DNA from: CAZKCK01 sp964552325
Lineage (GTDB): Bacteria > Bacteroidota > Bacteroidia > Bacteroidales > TTA-H9
DNA length: 36,460 nt
Direction of reading: 5' to 3'
Assembly: GCA_964552325.1 (NCBI GenBank)
Contig: CAZKHA010000018.1
Span: 1 to 36,460 of the forward strand
The notes beneath the pieces were generated by a model that worked only from the letters and a program-made list of their open reading frames with translations, made no database searches and was not told where the DNA came from. Positions 16,678-24,927 of the stretch are shown here, in pieces. Both the position numbers and the translations under genes were made by a program. Within the stretch, counting starts at the first letter, position 1. Every line of letters starts with the position of its first letter.

Positions 16678-17023
16678 AGTTATGAGTTAGTTAAGTTTTA
16701 AGCAATCCGTATTTCTTGCCTTAGTTCCTGATTACAAACTTAAGTATAAACTTCATACGATTGAAAAATTTAGTTTTGAATAATTCTTCCAATTTTTGGA
16801 ACTAAAAATGGTTTTCTAATCGCAATACCTCCAAGTTAAAGAAAGTTTTTTTTTTCGACTAGAAACGTAACCTTTTTATAAAATATTTATAATGAATGGT
16901 ATAAAACTCTACTAATGAATGGTGTTTCACCGTTTGCATTCTTGTTTGCGGCGGCTGCCACCGATTGTTAAAATTGGAATAGGGTTTGTAGTTTTTCTGA
17001 GGTTATCAAAATGTCAATTTGTG
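16678..17023. other. Divergent intergenic region between kinase gene and exopolysaccharide operon
   Basis: This 346-bp AT-rich region must hold both promoters. On the minus strand TAAGTTTG (16742-16735) matches the -7 box, 58 nt before the kinase ATG. I found no full TAnnTTTG on the plus strand ahead of the operon; TAGGGTTTG at 16979-16987 has one extra base. A run of ten T lies at 16846-16855. The frame of the next gene stays open back to an ATG at 16919, but the added 35 residues are not typical secretory sequence. Confidence 0.4.
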
Positions 17024-19165
17024 ATGTATAGAATTGTTCAATCTTTTAAACGAGTTCGGTACCTAATCATTGGCCTTACAAGCGCAATGCTTTTACTGGC
17101 TTTTATAGCAGCTGATGCCCAGAAAGCACCAATAAGGCAGCAATTAGCTGTATCCGATACTCTTAGCCTTGATACTATTGCAGTACAAGTTGAAAGATTT
17201 TTAAATGAACAATTGGAGTATGCCATCAGCCCCAACAAAGTTGCTGATACTGTTTTACTAAAAATGTTGTTTGCCTCAGGTTACGTTTCTATCAATATGG
17301 AACAGGCCTATGAAGAATTGTATGGAAATCAGGCAAAGACCTTGAAACGTGATCTTGGTTTTAGATTAGTTGCCAATTTTCAAGAAAACTTTGAGCCAGG
17401 CTTTTCCTCCGAAGAAGATTTGGCTTTCTTGCGCAGGATGTATGCCGGGGTAGAATGGGATCTGTTGAACAGCGGGCTCTTTGCCAACAGAGCTAGAGCT
17501 AAGGCCATTCAAAATGAATTAGAGATTAAAAAGATAGAAGCCCAACGTATTGCACGTGAAAATGACTACATGTTCCTTTATAGTTACATCACATACTTGT
17601 TCAAGAAACAAAAGGTTGAATTACTTGCTCGCAGGAAAGATGTGCTTGATGAACAGGTTCTTATCGGAAGAAAGCTCTATTACCTTCGGGCTACATCTTG
17701 GGAAAGTTTGCTCGAGTTACAAAGCAAAGCGCAAGAAGTAAATGCTTTACGAAACAACAACCAAGTTTATCTTAACAAACGGCTCCAAACTGGGATGTCA
17801 GAGTTGTTCATGGATGATAACATGATTTATGATCATTTGCCCATCTTGGAAATTGATCCAGAAAAGATGATAAACCTATTCAATACCAGTGGAATAGATG
17901 CAAAGATAAAAGAATTGAGGCTCGAAAAGGTTGGGGCTGAGTATTTCCGTTTCAACGATTATAGTGTAAAGCCTTATGCGAGATATAATTACCAGCAACT
18001 TGAAAACACCGATGTTAAGCAATATGCCTCAGTAGGAGTTACCGCTTCTATTCCCCTAAAATTAGGAGGTGCCCGAAGAAATGAACTTGAATCGCAGCGC
18101 AAAATTATCGAGAATGAAGAAGAGATTAAACGATTTGGTGCTGGCAACGAATTATTGAACCATTTTTACGAATACCAATTCAAAAAAATGCAATATACTT
18201 CGTTCCACTTCAAAAAACTCCTTATCGACGAGAGGCTGCGCAAAGAATTGGTAATGCGCGATTTTAAGGATGAGGCTTTTAGCCCATTACGCGTTCTGCA
18301 AATCCTTGACGAACGTTTAAGTGTTGAGGTTGAAATGGTTGATCTTAAGAAAGATATGTACCTTAAAATGCTCAAAATTTTTATGTACCTCGATATAGAT
18401 GATCCTAATAAGTTTGTGAAAGTCTTGGATCCGCACGATTTTGGCAAAAAGTATTCAGGAAACCGCAATTTGTATGTATGGTCAGAAATGTTCAATCAAA
18501 TGGCTAACGACCAACTCCTGGCCTTCCTGAAAAATAACGATGTAAAGGAAATTTTGCTTTCGCCTGGCACACAGGTTGATAACGATAAGTTTTCTGATTT
18601 TGTGGTAAAGGCATTTACCCAAGGGATGAAAGTGCATTTAATGATTGGCGATAATAATTTGCTCAACATTGATGCAGATGCCCGCTTGAGGGAGAAGTTA
18701 GCCATGGTAATGGGATTGCCTGTGGAAGGACTTCATTTGGATGTAGAACCTCAAGTATTGCCCGATTATCATCAAAACAAACAGGTATATAACGATAAAC
18801 TTATCGAAATTTTGGCTAAAGCAAGAGCAATTTGTAATGAGCAAAACCTCCAACTTTCAGCCTCTGTACCTCTTTCGTTCGATCAAGCCATGCTTTCAAG
18901 GGTGTATGACCAATGCGATAAAGTGTACTTGATGGCTTATGAGCATCCTGATATTGATTATGTAAAACGTAAAACTGCCGATGCTTTGGCACTTTCACCT
19001 CAAAAATCTATAATTGCCCTAAGCCCTTCCGATTTTACCGATCGGTTATCGATGGAGATGTTCATCGAACGCCTACTACTCGACCTCAAGATGGACGTTG
19101 TAGCTATACATGATCTACGCCGTTTAATCGAAATTGATAACCGGTCTATTCAAAAAGTTAAATAA
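17024..19165 (+). CDS. TolC-like outer-membrane channel fused to a glycosidase-like (beta/alpha)8 domain
   Basis: First gene of the putative exopolysaccharide operon; 713 aa from this start. I chose ATG 17024 because it gives a clean signal peptide (LIIGLTSAMLLLAFIAADA-Q); ATG 16919 would add 35 residues. Residues about 60-480 are mostly long alpha-helical heptads with a short strand region (YSVKPYARYNYQQL, YASVGVTASIPLKLGG). This is the look of a TolC/OEP protomer. Residues about 490-713 show eight strand-helix units: LYVWSE, VKEILLSP, MKVHLMIGD, VEGLHLDVEP, LQLSASVP, CDKVYLMAYE, SIIALSP, DVVAIHD. The fourth strand ends LDVEP (D573, E575), the position of the catalytic acid in GH18-like barrels. 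This suggests a channel with a built-in periplasmic glycosidase or polymer-binding module. TolC likeness and the barrel are read by eye, not by search. Confidence 0.72.
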   Translation: MYRIVQSFKRVRYLIIGLTSAMLLLAFIAADAQKAPIRQQLAVSDTLSLDTIAVQVERFLNEQLEYAISPNKVADTVLLKMLFASGYVSINMEQAYEELYGNQAKTLKRDLGFRLVANFQENFEPGFSSEEDLAFLRRMYAGVEWDLLNSGLFANRARAKAIQNELEIKKIEAQRIARENDYMFLYSYITYLFKKQKVELLARRKDVLDEQVLIGRKLYYLRATSWESLLELQSKAQEVNALRNNNQVYLNKRLQTGMSELFMDDNMIYDHLPILEIDPEKMINLFNTSGIDAKIKELRLEKVGAEYFRFNDYSVKPYARYNYQQLENTDVKQYASVGVTASIPLKLGGARRNELESQRKIIENEEEIKRFGAGNELLNHFYEYQFKKMQYTSFHFKKLLIDERLRKELVMRDFKDEAFSPLRVLQILDERLSVEVEMVDLKKDMYLKMLKIFMYLDIDDPNKFVKVLDPHDFGKKYSGNRNLYVWSEMFNQMANDQLLAFLKNNDVKEILLSPGTQVDNDKFSDFVVKAFTQGMKVHLMIGDNNLLNIDADARLREKLAMVMGLPVEGLHLDVEPQVLPDYHQNKQVYNDKLIEILAKARAICNEQNLQLSASVPLSFDQAMLSRVYDQCDKVYLMAYEHPDIDYVKRKTADALALSPQKSIIALSPSDFTDRLSMEMFIERLLLDLKMDVVAIHDLRRLIEIDNRSIQKVK

Positions 19166-19182
19166 AGAAAAAACAATGAGCT

Positions 19183-20268
19183 ATGAAACAGTTCAAATTT
19201 CAAAATAAAGCAAGTGTAATAAAGGGTTTTAAAGAAGAAACCCCCAAAAAACGGACTAACTGGGATAGGGTGGTTTACCTCGTAATACTAATACTTATGC
19301 TGGTGAGCCTAATTTTTTATGTTGTTCAACGCAATATTTATGTTTCTTCATTAGGCGAGGTTATTACAGAGCGTTTTAACGTAATGAATGCCGAAAATAT
19401 TGAAATATTGCAGTATTACGTAAGCCAGTATGATACCGTTCAAAAAGGTGATACCTTATTTAAATATAGAGCCGATTTTAACGATGATGGCGACGGTGGT
19501 TCAGGCGTAAATTTATCTCTTTCGGCTGGTACAACCGACAAAACACCTGATTGGGTGCTTCGCGAAAAAGCCATTACACTAAAAAGTATTGAATTGCGCA
19601 AAATTGAAATTGCTGATTTAGAAGCACGTGTGGTTAAGACTGAAAATGAAATTGAACGGCTTAAAGTCGAAGTTAACCTTGATGTCTATTCACCTGCTGT
19701 TTTAAAACAACAACGCCTTATGTTAGCCGATTATAAGGTTCAGCTTCAGAAAACTAAAAGTGAGTTAGCATCCTTGTATCAGTACCTTCGTCAATTAAAT
19801 TCCATGGAATTCGAGAGCAAAAAGATTACAGTTACAAGCAATGCCATTGGATCGGGTAATGGGGATGGTGATCCAAGGGATAAATACTACATTTCGCCGG
19901 TATCAGGTTTTGTTACAGAGATATTGACCCCCGAACATGGCATTACTTACCAAAAGCAAGTTACCATGTATATATCTAATCTTGATGAGATTATGATTAA
20001 AGGTTATATCGAACAAAACAACATCGATTTTTATAAAACCGGAGATGTAGTGGAGCTACGCTTTATGGACGGTACTAAAAGTAAAGGTCTAATCAAGGAT
20101 TTTTATATTAACACACAAGAGGTTCCCGAAGAGTTTAGGCAAATTAGAGGCCTAAACCAGCGAAACGTTGTTGCCGAAATAGTTCCAGTTAACGAAAACG
20201 AAAAGCTTAAATGGAAACAGTACTATCAGTTTACTGTTAAGGTAATTAAGCTGAAGTTCTTTAACTAA
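19183..20268 (+). CDS. HlyD-like periplasmic adaptor (membrane-fusion) protein
   Basis: A 361-aa inner-membrane-anchored periplasmic protein. Residues 1-29 are basic and cytoplasmic. One membrane helix covers about 31-50 (VVYLVILILMLVSLIFYVV). A first half-barrel follows (YVSQYDTVQKGDTLFKYR), with the hinge Gly typical of biotinyl/lipoyl-like domains. A coiled-coil hairpin spans about 125-205. The second half is YYISPVSGFVTEILTPEHGITYQKQ, then a beta-barrel (MIKGYIEQNNIDFYKTGDVVELRF). This is the order of HlyD/EmrA-type adaptors and of the periplasmic part of alginate Alg44. It starts 17 bp after the TolC-like gene and would bridge the synthase to the outer-membrane channel. A Gly/Asp-rich insertion (FNDDGDGGSG) lies before the hairpin. 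Confidence 0.85.
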   Translation: MKQFKFQNKASVIKGFKEETPKKRTNWDRVVYLVILILMLVSLIFYVVQRNIYVSSLGEVITERFNVMNAENIEILQYYVSQYDTVQKGDTLFKYRADFNDDGDGGSGVNLSLSAGTTDKTPDWVLREKAITLKSIELRKIEIADLEARVVKTENEIERLKVEVNLDVYSPAVLKQQRLMLADYKVQLQKTKSELASLYQYLRQLNSMEFESKKITVTSNAIGSGNGDGDPRDKYYISPVSGFVTEILTPEHGITYQKQVTMYISNLDEIMIKGYIEQNNIDFYKTGDVVELRFMDGTKSKGLIKDFYINTQEVPEEFRQIRGLNQRNVVAEIVPVNENEKLKWKQYYQFTVKVIKLKFFN

Positions 20269-20302
20269 AGATTACTTGTCTTAAACTTAAAAAGAATTTG
20301 GT

Positions 20303-21688
20303 ATGGCAGACATCATAGGAAGACGAATCCCAAATGATAAGAATCTGGAAATAACCCTTATTTCCGATTTCAAGAATACGGATATCAAGCAATTGGCTCT
20401 ATTTGATGCTATTGTTCTCGATTATTCGGATACAGAAGGTTGTTCTTCGTTTTTGCGGCAAGTTAGGGCTTCGTTTATAGGCACGCTTTATTTAATGCCT
20501 GTTTTTATTTTGTCATTACAGAAAGAAATCGACCCCCTTGTTGAGTCGATGAGTGATGGAGTGGTTTCAACGGTACAGGTTGATGCAATCATTAGCAAAA
20601 TAGAACGCATTAAAACGAAGCAAAATACCTTGTCGGCAGTTGATTCTGCCACACCAGATATAAGGATTATGACCAAGGTGCTGAGGCAGTTGTACACACG
20701 CGATGGCCGTTTGGTACCCGTAATTGACTCCAAAGCGCACACAGGCTACAACTATCCAATGTTATCAGAACATTACCATAATGGGAACACCCCTGAAATG
20801 TACAAATTGCTGCAAAGCGCTACCGAAAGAGAGTATTTACGACCTAAGTTTATCGATAAGCTTCATTTATGCAGCAATTGCTATTCGGCCTTTATAAATT
20901 TTCGTGAAACTTGCCCAAAATGTGAATCTACCGACTTGGTTACCGAAAACCTAATTCACCATTTTGTATGTGCTTATGTTGGACCCGAACACGATTTTCT
21001 ATCAGGAGATTATATGGTTTGCCCAAAGTGCAATCGTTTACTTAGGCATATTGGCGTTGATTATGATAAGCCTTCATTGATATACAACTGTCGCAATTGC
21101 TCAAATTTGTTCCAAGAACCGGTTATGGAGGCTTTTTGTTTTTCGTGCCATAAACGTAACCCCGTTGAAGCACTTATCGATATGCCTGTTTATAGTTACG
21201 AACTTACGGCTATAGGCGAAGAAACTGCCCAAAATGGTTTCTCGCGCGATGTTAAGGAAGAGTTTGAATTGCCTGGATATATTACATTTACTACGTTCAA
21301 TATTTTCTTGAAATACGAAATAGAACGTTCAAAGACTACCAACAAGGTTAGCGCGGTTGGAAGCTTGATACTCAGGATATCAAACAGTGATAAGGAAAAA
21401 ATGGGTGCTGGCTATCGAAAGTTGATAACAGAGGTATCCGATTTCATTAAGAATGCAACGCTATCAACTGATATCCTTTCGTTTATTAACAACAACACGT
21501 TTTTAGTGATTTCCCCCGATACTGATCCTGCTAAACTTCAAACACTTTTACAGAATATCCAATCTTCTGTTAATAAATTGTTGGCCAATAGTTTGCCCGG
21601 TTTGCAAATAGGGTTTGTGCCAAAAGTGTTGTCGATAAATGCCAACCAGAATCATACTGATATGATTAACCAGTTATTAACAGTTTAG
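20303..21688 (+). CDS. Pseudo-receiver / TackOD1-like zinc-ribbon / degenerate GGDEF protein
   Basis: A 461-aa soluble protein, probably the regulatory subunit of the polysaccharide synthase. Residues about 1-115 look like a receiver fold (LFDAIVLDYSDTEG) without the full acidic pocket. Residues about 130-290 contain five CxxC pairs (190/193, 204/207, 240/243, 263/266, 279/282) plus nearby His residues. This layout recalls the TackOD1 zinc-ribbon output domain. Residues about 310-450 have a GGDEF-like strand-helix order, but the active-site motif reads INNNTF (395-400) instead of R-GGDEF. The inhibitory-site RxxD is LSTD, losing the Arg. It therefore should neither make cyclic-di-GMP nor bind it at the canonical I site. 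PelD, also with a degenerate GGDEF domain, is a functional parallel. It starts 34 bp after the HlyD-like gene and ends 4 bp before the synthase gene. TackOD1 assignment is from memory of the family. Confidence 0.68.
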   Translation: MADIIGRRIPNDKNLEITLISDFKNTDIKQLALFDAIVLDYSDTEGCSSFLRQVRASFIGTLYLMPVFILSLQKEIDPLVESMSDGVVSTVQVDAIISKIERIKTKQNTLSAVDSATPDIRIMTKVLRQLYTRDGRLVPVIDSKAHTGYNYPMLSEHYHNGNTPEMYKLLQSATEREYLRPKFIDKLHLCSNCYSAFINFRETCPKCESTDLVTENLIHHFVCAYVGPEHDFLSGDYMVCPKCNRLLRHIGVDYDKPSLIYNCRNCSNLFQEPVMEAFCFSCHKRNPVEALIDMPVYSYELTAIGEETAQNGFSRDVKEEFELPGYITFTTFNIFLKYEIERSKTTNKVSAVGSLILRISNSDKEKMGAGYRKLITEVSDFIKNATLSTDILSFINNNTFLVISPDTDPAKLQTLLQNIQSSVNKLLANSLPGLQIGFVPKVLSINANQNHTDMINQLLTV

Positions 21689-21692
21689 TATT

Positions 21693-23003
21693 ATGTTTAA
21701 TTCATACTGGGACAGTTTTTTTTATTATTTAGAGCATGAAGGGTTTATGAGGATCGTAAACCTTTTTTGGTACTATTTTTATATTGAAGCTCCCCGGTTT
21801 TTGGTTTTAGACATAATTGTTTTGATCTGGATTTCGTTCCGTGGAAAGAAAAATAAACTGGCTTTGGAACGTGCTCGTAATGAGCTTTTAGCTGAAAATC
21901 CGCTTATTACTGTTATAGTTCCGGGTAAAAACGAAGGAAAGCATATTTACAAGCTCGTTCATGGATTGCACGAACAAACCTATACAAACCTTGAATTTAT
22001 AGTTGTTGATGATGGATCAACGGATGACACCTATACGATTTGCCGGAATTTGAAGGAGAATGGGCTTATTGATATGTATCTGCGCAATGAGGAACGCGGA
22101 GGCAAAGCAAGTGCGGCAAATTTGGCGCTACGTTATGCGCATGGAAAATACATTGTTCACGTTGATGCCGATACATCATTCGACCGTGATGCCATTGAAA
22201 AGATTGTTATTCCATTTTATTTAGACGAAAACATTGGTGGGGTTGGCGGCAACGTAAAAGTTCGCAATTACGATGAGTCAATCGCAACAAGCCTGCAAGC
22301 CATCGAATACCTACAAACTATTTCGGTTGGTAGGGTAGTAACATCGTTCTTAGGTATCTACAAAATTATATCGGGGGCTTTTGGTGCTTTCCGCAAAGAT
22401 ATTCTCGTTAGACTGGGAGGCTGGGATATTGGCCCTGGCTTAGATGGCGATATAACTGTTAAAATTCGTAAACTTGGCTATACTATTCATTTTGAGCCCC
22501 AAGCTGTTGGCTTAACAAATGCACCTACTTCCTTCAATGCCCTATCAAAGCAGCGTTTAAGGTGGTCAAAATCATTGATTAGATTCCGTTTTAGAAAGCA
22601 CAGCGATGTGTTTAAACCACAGGCCAATTTTAGCTTCTCAAACTTCTTCGCCATGTTCGATAATATTTTCTATAACTTTATTCTCGATATTTTTTGGTGG
22701 TATTATATTATCGATATCATCATCAACAACACCCAGTTCCTTCTTTTTATTATTCCATTGAAGTTCGTTATTTACACATTGGCAGGCATAATACAATTCT
22801 CGGTGGTTTTGGTATTGTCCGAACGCCGTAAACAGGAATGGAAATTGGCTATGTATTTACCCATGATGCTTATCTACAATGGGTACTATATGAGGGTGAT
22901 ACGCACAATGGCTTATGTTAAGGAATTGTTCTGGCATTCATCGTATAACGATGGTTGGAACCCATCTAAATCTTCACAGAAGGCCCGCGAATTGGGGATT
23001 TGA
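21693..23003 (+). CDS. Processive family-2 glycosyltransferase (polysaccharide synthase)
   Basis: A 436-aa inner-membrane synthase that should polymerise a sugar nucleotide and thread the chain through the membrane. An N-terminal hydrophobic region covers about 15-45. The GT2 catalytic domain carries all processive-synthase motifs: VVDDGSTDD (D106, D107), the metal-binding DAD (D158, D160), the acceptor-side GLDGDIT (D253, in place of TED) and QRLRW (287-291, the QxxRW motif). Three to four membrane helices follow (about 320-400). A C-terminal PilZ domain is absent, unlike BcsA. Size and motif order match PgaC/IcaA and hyaluronan-type synthases (about 410-440 aa). It is the last gene of the operon, four bases after the regulator gene, and ends 1 bp from the convergent macro-domain gene. 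The sugar cannot be deduced. Confidence 0.92.
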   Translation: MFNSYWDSFFYYLEHEGFMRIVNLFWYYFYIEAPRFLVLDIIVLIWISFRGKKNKLALERARNELLAENPLITVIVPGKNEGKHIYKLVHGLHEQTYTNLEFIVVDDGSTDDTYTICRNLKENGLIDMYLRNEERGGKASAANLALRYAHGKYIVHVDADTSFDRDAIEKIVIPFYLDENIGGVGGNVKVRNYDESIATSLQAIEYLQTISVGRVVTSFLGIYKIISGAFGAFRKDILVRLGGWDIGPGLDGDITVKIRKLGYTIHFEPQAVGLTNAPTSFNALSKQRLRWSKSLIRFRFRKHSDVFKPQANFSFSNFFAMFDNIFYNFILDIFWWYYIIDIIINNTQFLLFIIPLKFVIYTLAGIIQFSVVLVLSERRKQEWKLAMYLPMMLIYNGYYMRVIRTMAYVKELFWHSSYNDGWNPSKSSQKARELGI

Positions 23004-23004
23004 T

Positions 23005-23511
23005 TTAGTCGGTTAGTTTGCTCTTGTAGATGAAATAATTCTCCTCATCAAAACATACAAACAATACCTGTAATTCTGCAGTGTTGCCTTCAAGGAAGTT
23101 TAGAGTTGTACCTAAGGCTATTTCTGCTGCCAATTCTTTTGGAAATCCATAAACACCTGTGCTGATGTTTGGAAATGCAATATGCTTTATTTGGTGATTT
23201 ATAGCTAGTTGAAGCGAGTTTTTATAACAAGACGCCAGTAGTTTAGCTTCTTGATTTTTACCACCCTGCCAAATGGGGCCAACGGTGTGAATGATGTAGT
23301 TGCACTTTAGACCAAAAGCCGGAGTCAGCTTTGCCTGACCTGTAGCACATCCATTTAGCTGTTTACAAGCCTCCAAAAGGCGGGGGCCTGCGGCCCTGTG
23401 TATTGCCCCATCCACACCACCACCACCTAGCAATGAGTTATTGGCTGCATTTACAATAGCTTCAGTTGCCAATTGTGTAATATCTCCCTTAAATATCTGA
23501 ATTGCAGGCAT
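23005..23511 (-). CDS. Macro-domain protein (ADP-ribose/O-acetyl-ADP-ribose hydrolase type)
   Basis: A 168-aa single macro domain of the YmdB/MacroD class, which bind ADP-ribose and deacetylate O-acetyl-ADP-ribose or remove mono-ADP-ribose. Diagnostic motifs are GDIT near the start, IVNAANNSLLGGGGVDGAIHRAAG with the catalytic Asn and Asp, and ISTGVYGFP in the phosphate-binding loop. It begins 4 bp after the NfeD stop codon and is the last gene of the lgt-to-macro run. It is convergent with the polysaccharide synthase gene, with 1 bp between the stop codons. The annotation is secure at domain level; the physiological substrate is not known. Confidence 0.93.
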   Translation of the reverse strand: MPAIQIFKGDITQLATEAIVNAANNSLLGGGGVDGAIHRAAGPRLLEACKQLNGCATGQAKLTPAFGLKCNYIIHTVGPIWQGGKNQEAKLLASCYKNSLQLAINHQIKHIAFPNISTGVYGFPKELAAEIALGTTLNFLEGNTAELQVLFVCFDEENYFIYKSKLTD

Positions 23512-23515
23512 AGTC

Positions 23516-24886
23516 TTATGCTTTTTTTACGAAAAGCTGCGCATTTTCATATTTTACAACTAAAACTGTTTCACCCTTTTCAATAAATCCGGTTATTGCA
23601 GTGGCATCAAAAATTTCCCCTTCAATATCAACCTTTCCCACAGGACGTAAAATGGTTCTTGCAGTACCGCTTTTCCCTACTTGGGTGTTGTAATTTGCAT
23701 CTGCTGAACTATATCCATCATTTTTATTTTGAACATCAACCAAGGCTAATTGACCAAGGAAAGTGCGATGCGTGAAAATGTGCTTGCTTATAAAAAAGCT
23801 CCCAATAATGGAAATAAATGTTGAGGTAACAACTGTAAACAAGGCTACTAACAAGCTGTTGAAACCAACTGACGAAAAATCAAAACCTAAGTTTGATACC
23901 AAGGCTAATGTTAGTCCCGTAACGATGGCCACAATTCCAGCAAAGCCAATCACCCCAAACCCGGGAATAGCGAATAATTCAATAACGAGCAAGATTACCC
24001 CAAGTACAAAAATCAATATTTCCCAATTTTCGGCGAGGCCTTCAAGGTAAAGCGGTGCAAAATACAATAATGCCGCAACCACAGCAGCTATAGATGGGAA
24101 TCCAACACCTGGTGTTTGAAGTTCGAAGTAAATACCTCCAATGATAAGTAGAACCAATATCCCAGAAATAAACGGATTTATTAGGAATCCGATGATATTA
24201 TCAAGAGAACTCAGTTTTTGGGTAAGAATGGTTGCTTTTGTAAGATTATGTTTCTCAAGTATTTCTGCGATTGAATTAAACGAACCTTCGCAATATCCGT
24301 TTTTAATAGCTTCCTCTGTTGTAAAAGTTAATACCATGGTTGAATCTACAATCCCCGGGATTACGATTCGTGGGTCAACCATTGCCTGGGCAATTTGCGG
24401 ATCGCGCCTTTTGGCTTCAGCCGTAGAACGCATCATCGAACGCATGTACGATTGATATTTGTCAGGTAATGGTTTGCCGCTTTGGTCAACAACCGTAGCT
24501 GCTCCAATGTTGGCTCCGGGTCGCATGAAAATGGAATCGCAAGCAATGCTAATTAACGCTCCTGCCGAAGCTGCATTGTTATCAATAAATACCCAAACCG
24601 GTATTTTTGAGGTTAATATAATGGTACGTATCGAATCAGCTGCATCCAACATGCCACCATATGTGTTCATGTGAATAATAATAAGGTCAACTTTGGCTTC
24701 TTTCGCCTCTTTAAATGCCTTCTGGATTTTACGGCGAACCGGTGGGGCAATTTCTTCTTTTATGTCGCATACATAAATTTTATTGATTGCTTTAGCCTGT
24801 GCTTGTGCACCTTGGCTTGTTGCGCATAGAATCCAAAGTAAGCTTATAATAAGGTATCTGTACATTGAGCCTAAAGTGCGTTTCAT
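23516..24886 (-). CDS. Long NfeD family protein (ClpP-like serine protease domain + membrane + OB fold)
   Basis: A 456-aa membrane protein of the NfeD1b class. A signal peptide (MYRYLIISLLWILCATSQGAQA) leads into a ClpP-like domain (about 35-225) with IIHMNTYGGMLDAADSI and NNAASAGALISIACDSIFM. The second segment includes the ASAGA site of the catalytic Ser. Four to five membrane helices follow (about 240-380), then a C-terminal OB-fold (NfeD) domain of about 70 residues (GKSGTARTILRPVGKVDIEG). The frame extends upstream to a TTG at 24931 overlapping the previous stop. I prefer ATG 24886, which gives a normal signal peptide. NfeD proteins usually pair with a stomatin/flotillin (FloA) gene; none is next to it here. 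It may trim membrane proteins in lipid-organising complexes. Confidence 0.88.
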   Translation of the reverse strand: MKRTLGSMYRYLIISLLWILCATSQGAQAQAKAINKIYVCDIKEEIAPPVRRKIQKAFKEAKEAKVDLIIIHMNTYGGMLDAADSIRTIILTSKIPVWVFIDNNAASAGALISIACDSIFMRPGANIGAATVVDQSGKPLPDKYQSYMRSMMRSTAEAKRRDPQIAQAMVDPRIVIPGIVDSTMVLTFTTEEAIKNGYCEGSFNSIAEILEKHNLTKATILTQKLSSLDNIIGFLINPFISGILVLLIIGGIYFELQTPGVGFPSIAAVVAALLYFAPLYLEGLAENWEILIFVLGVILLVIELFAIPGFGVIGFAGIVAIVTGLTLALVSNLGFDFSSVGFNSLLVALFTVVTSTFISIIGSFFISKHIFTHRTFLGQLALVDVQNKNDGYSSADANYNTQVGKSGTARTILRPVGKVDIEGEIFDATAITGFIEKGETVLVVKYENAQLFVKKA

Positions 24887-24927
24887 AATGGGTGGTATAT
24901 AAATGGTTGAGGGTAACTTTTTAAAAT

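Noticed and set aside
16919..17023. Longer start of the TolC-like gene
   Set aside because: The extra 35 residues are Arg/Pro/Val-rich and do not look like a signal peptide, while ATG 17024 gives one at once.
21137..21151. CFSCH in the zinc-ribbon protein as a haem site
   Set aside because: The protein has no export signal and four other CxxC pairs in line, which fits zinc binding.
20303..21688. Active diguanylate cyclase
   Set aside because: INNNTF replaces the GGDEF motif, so catalysis is not expected.
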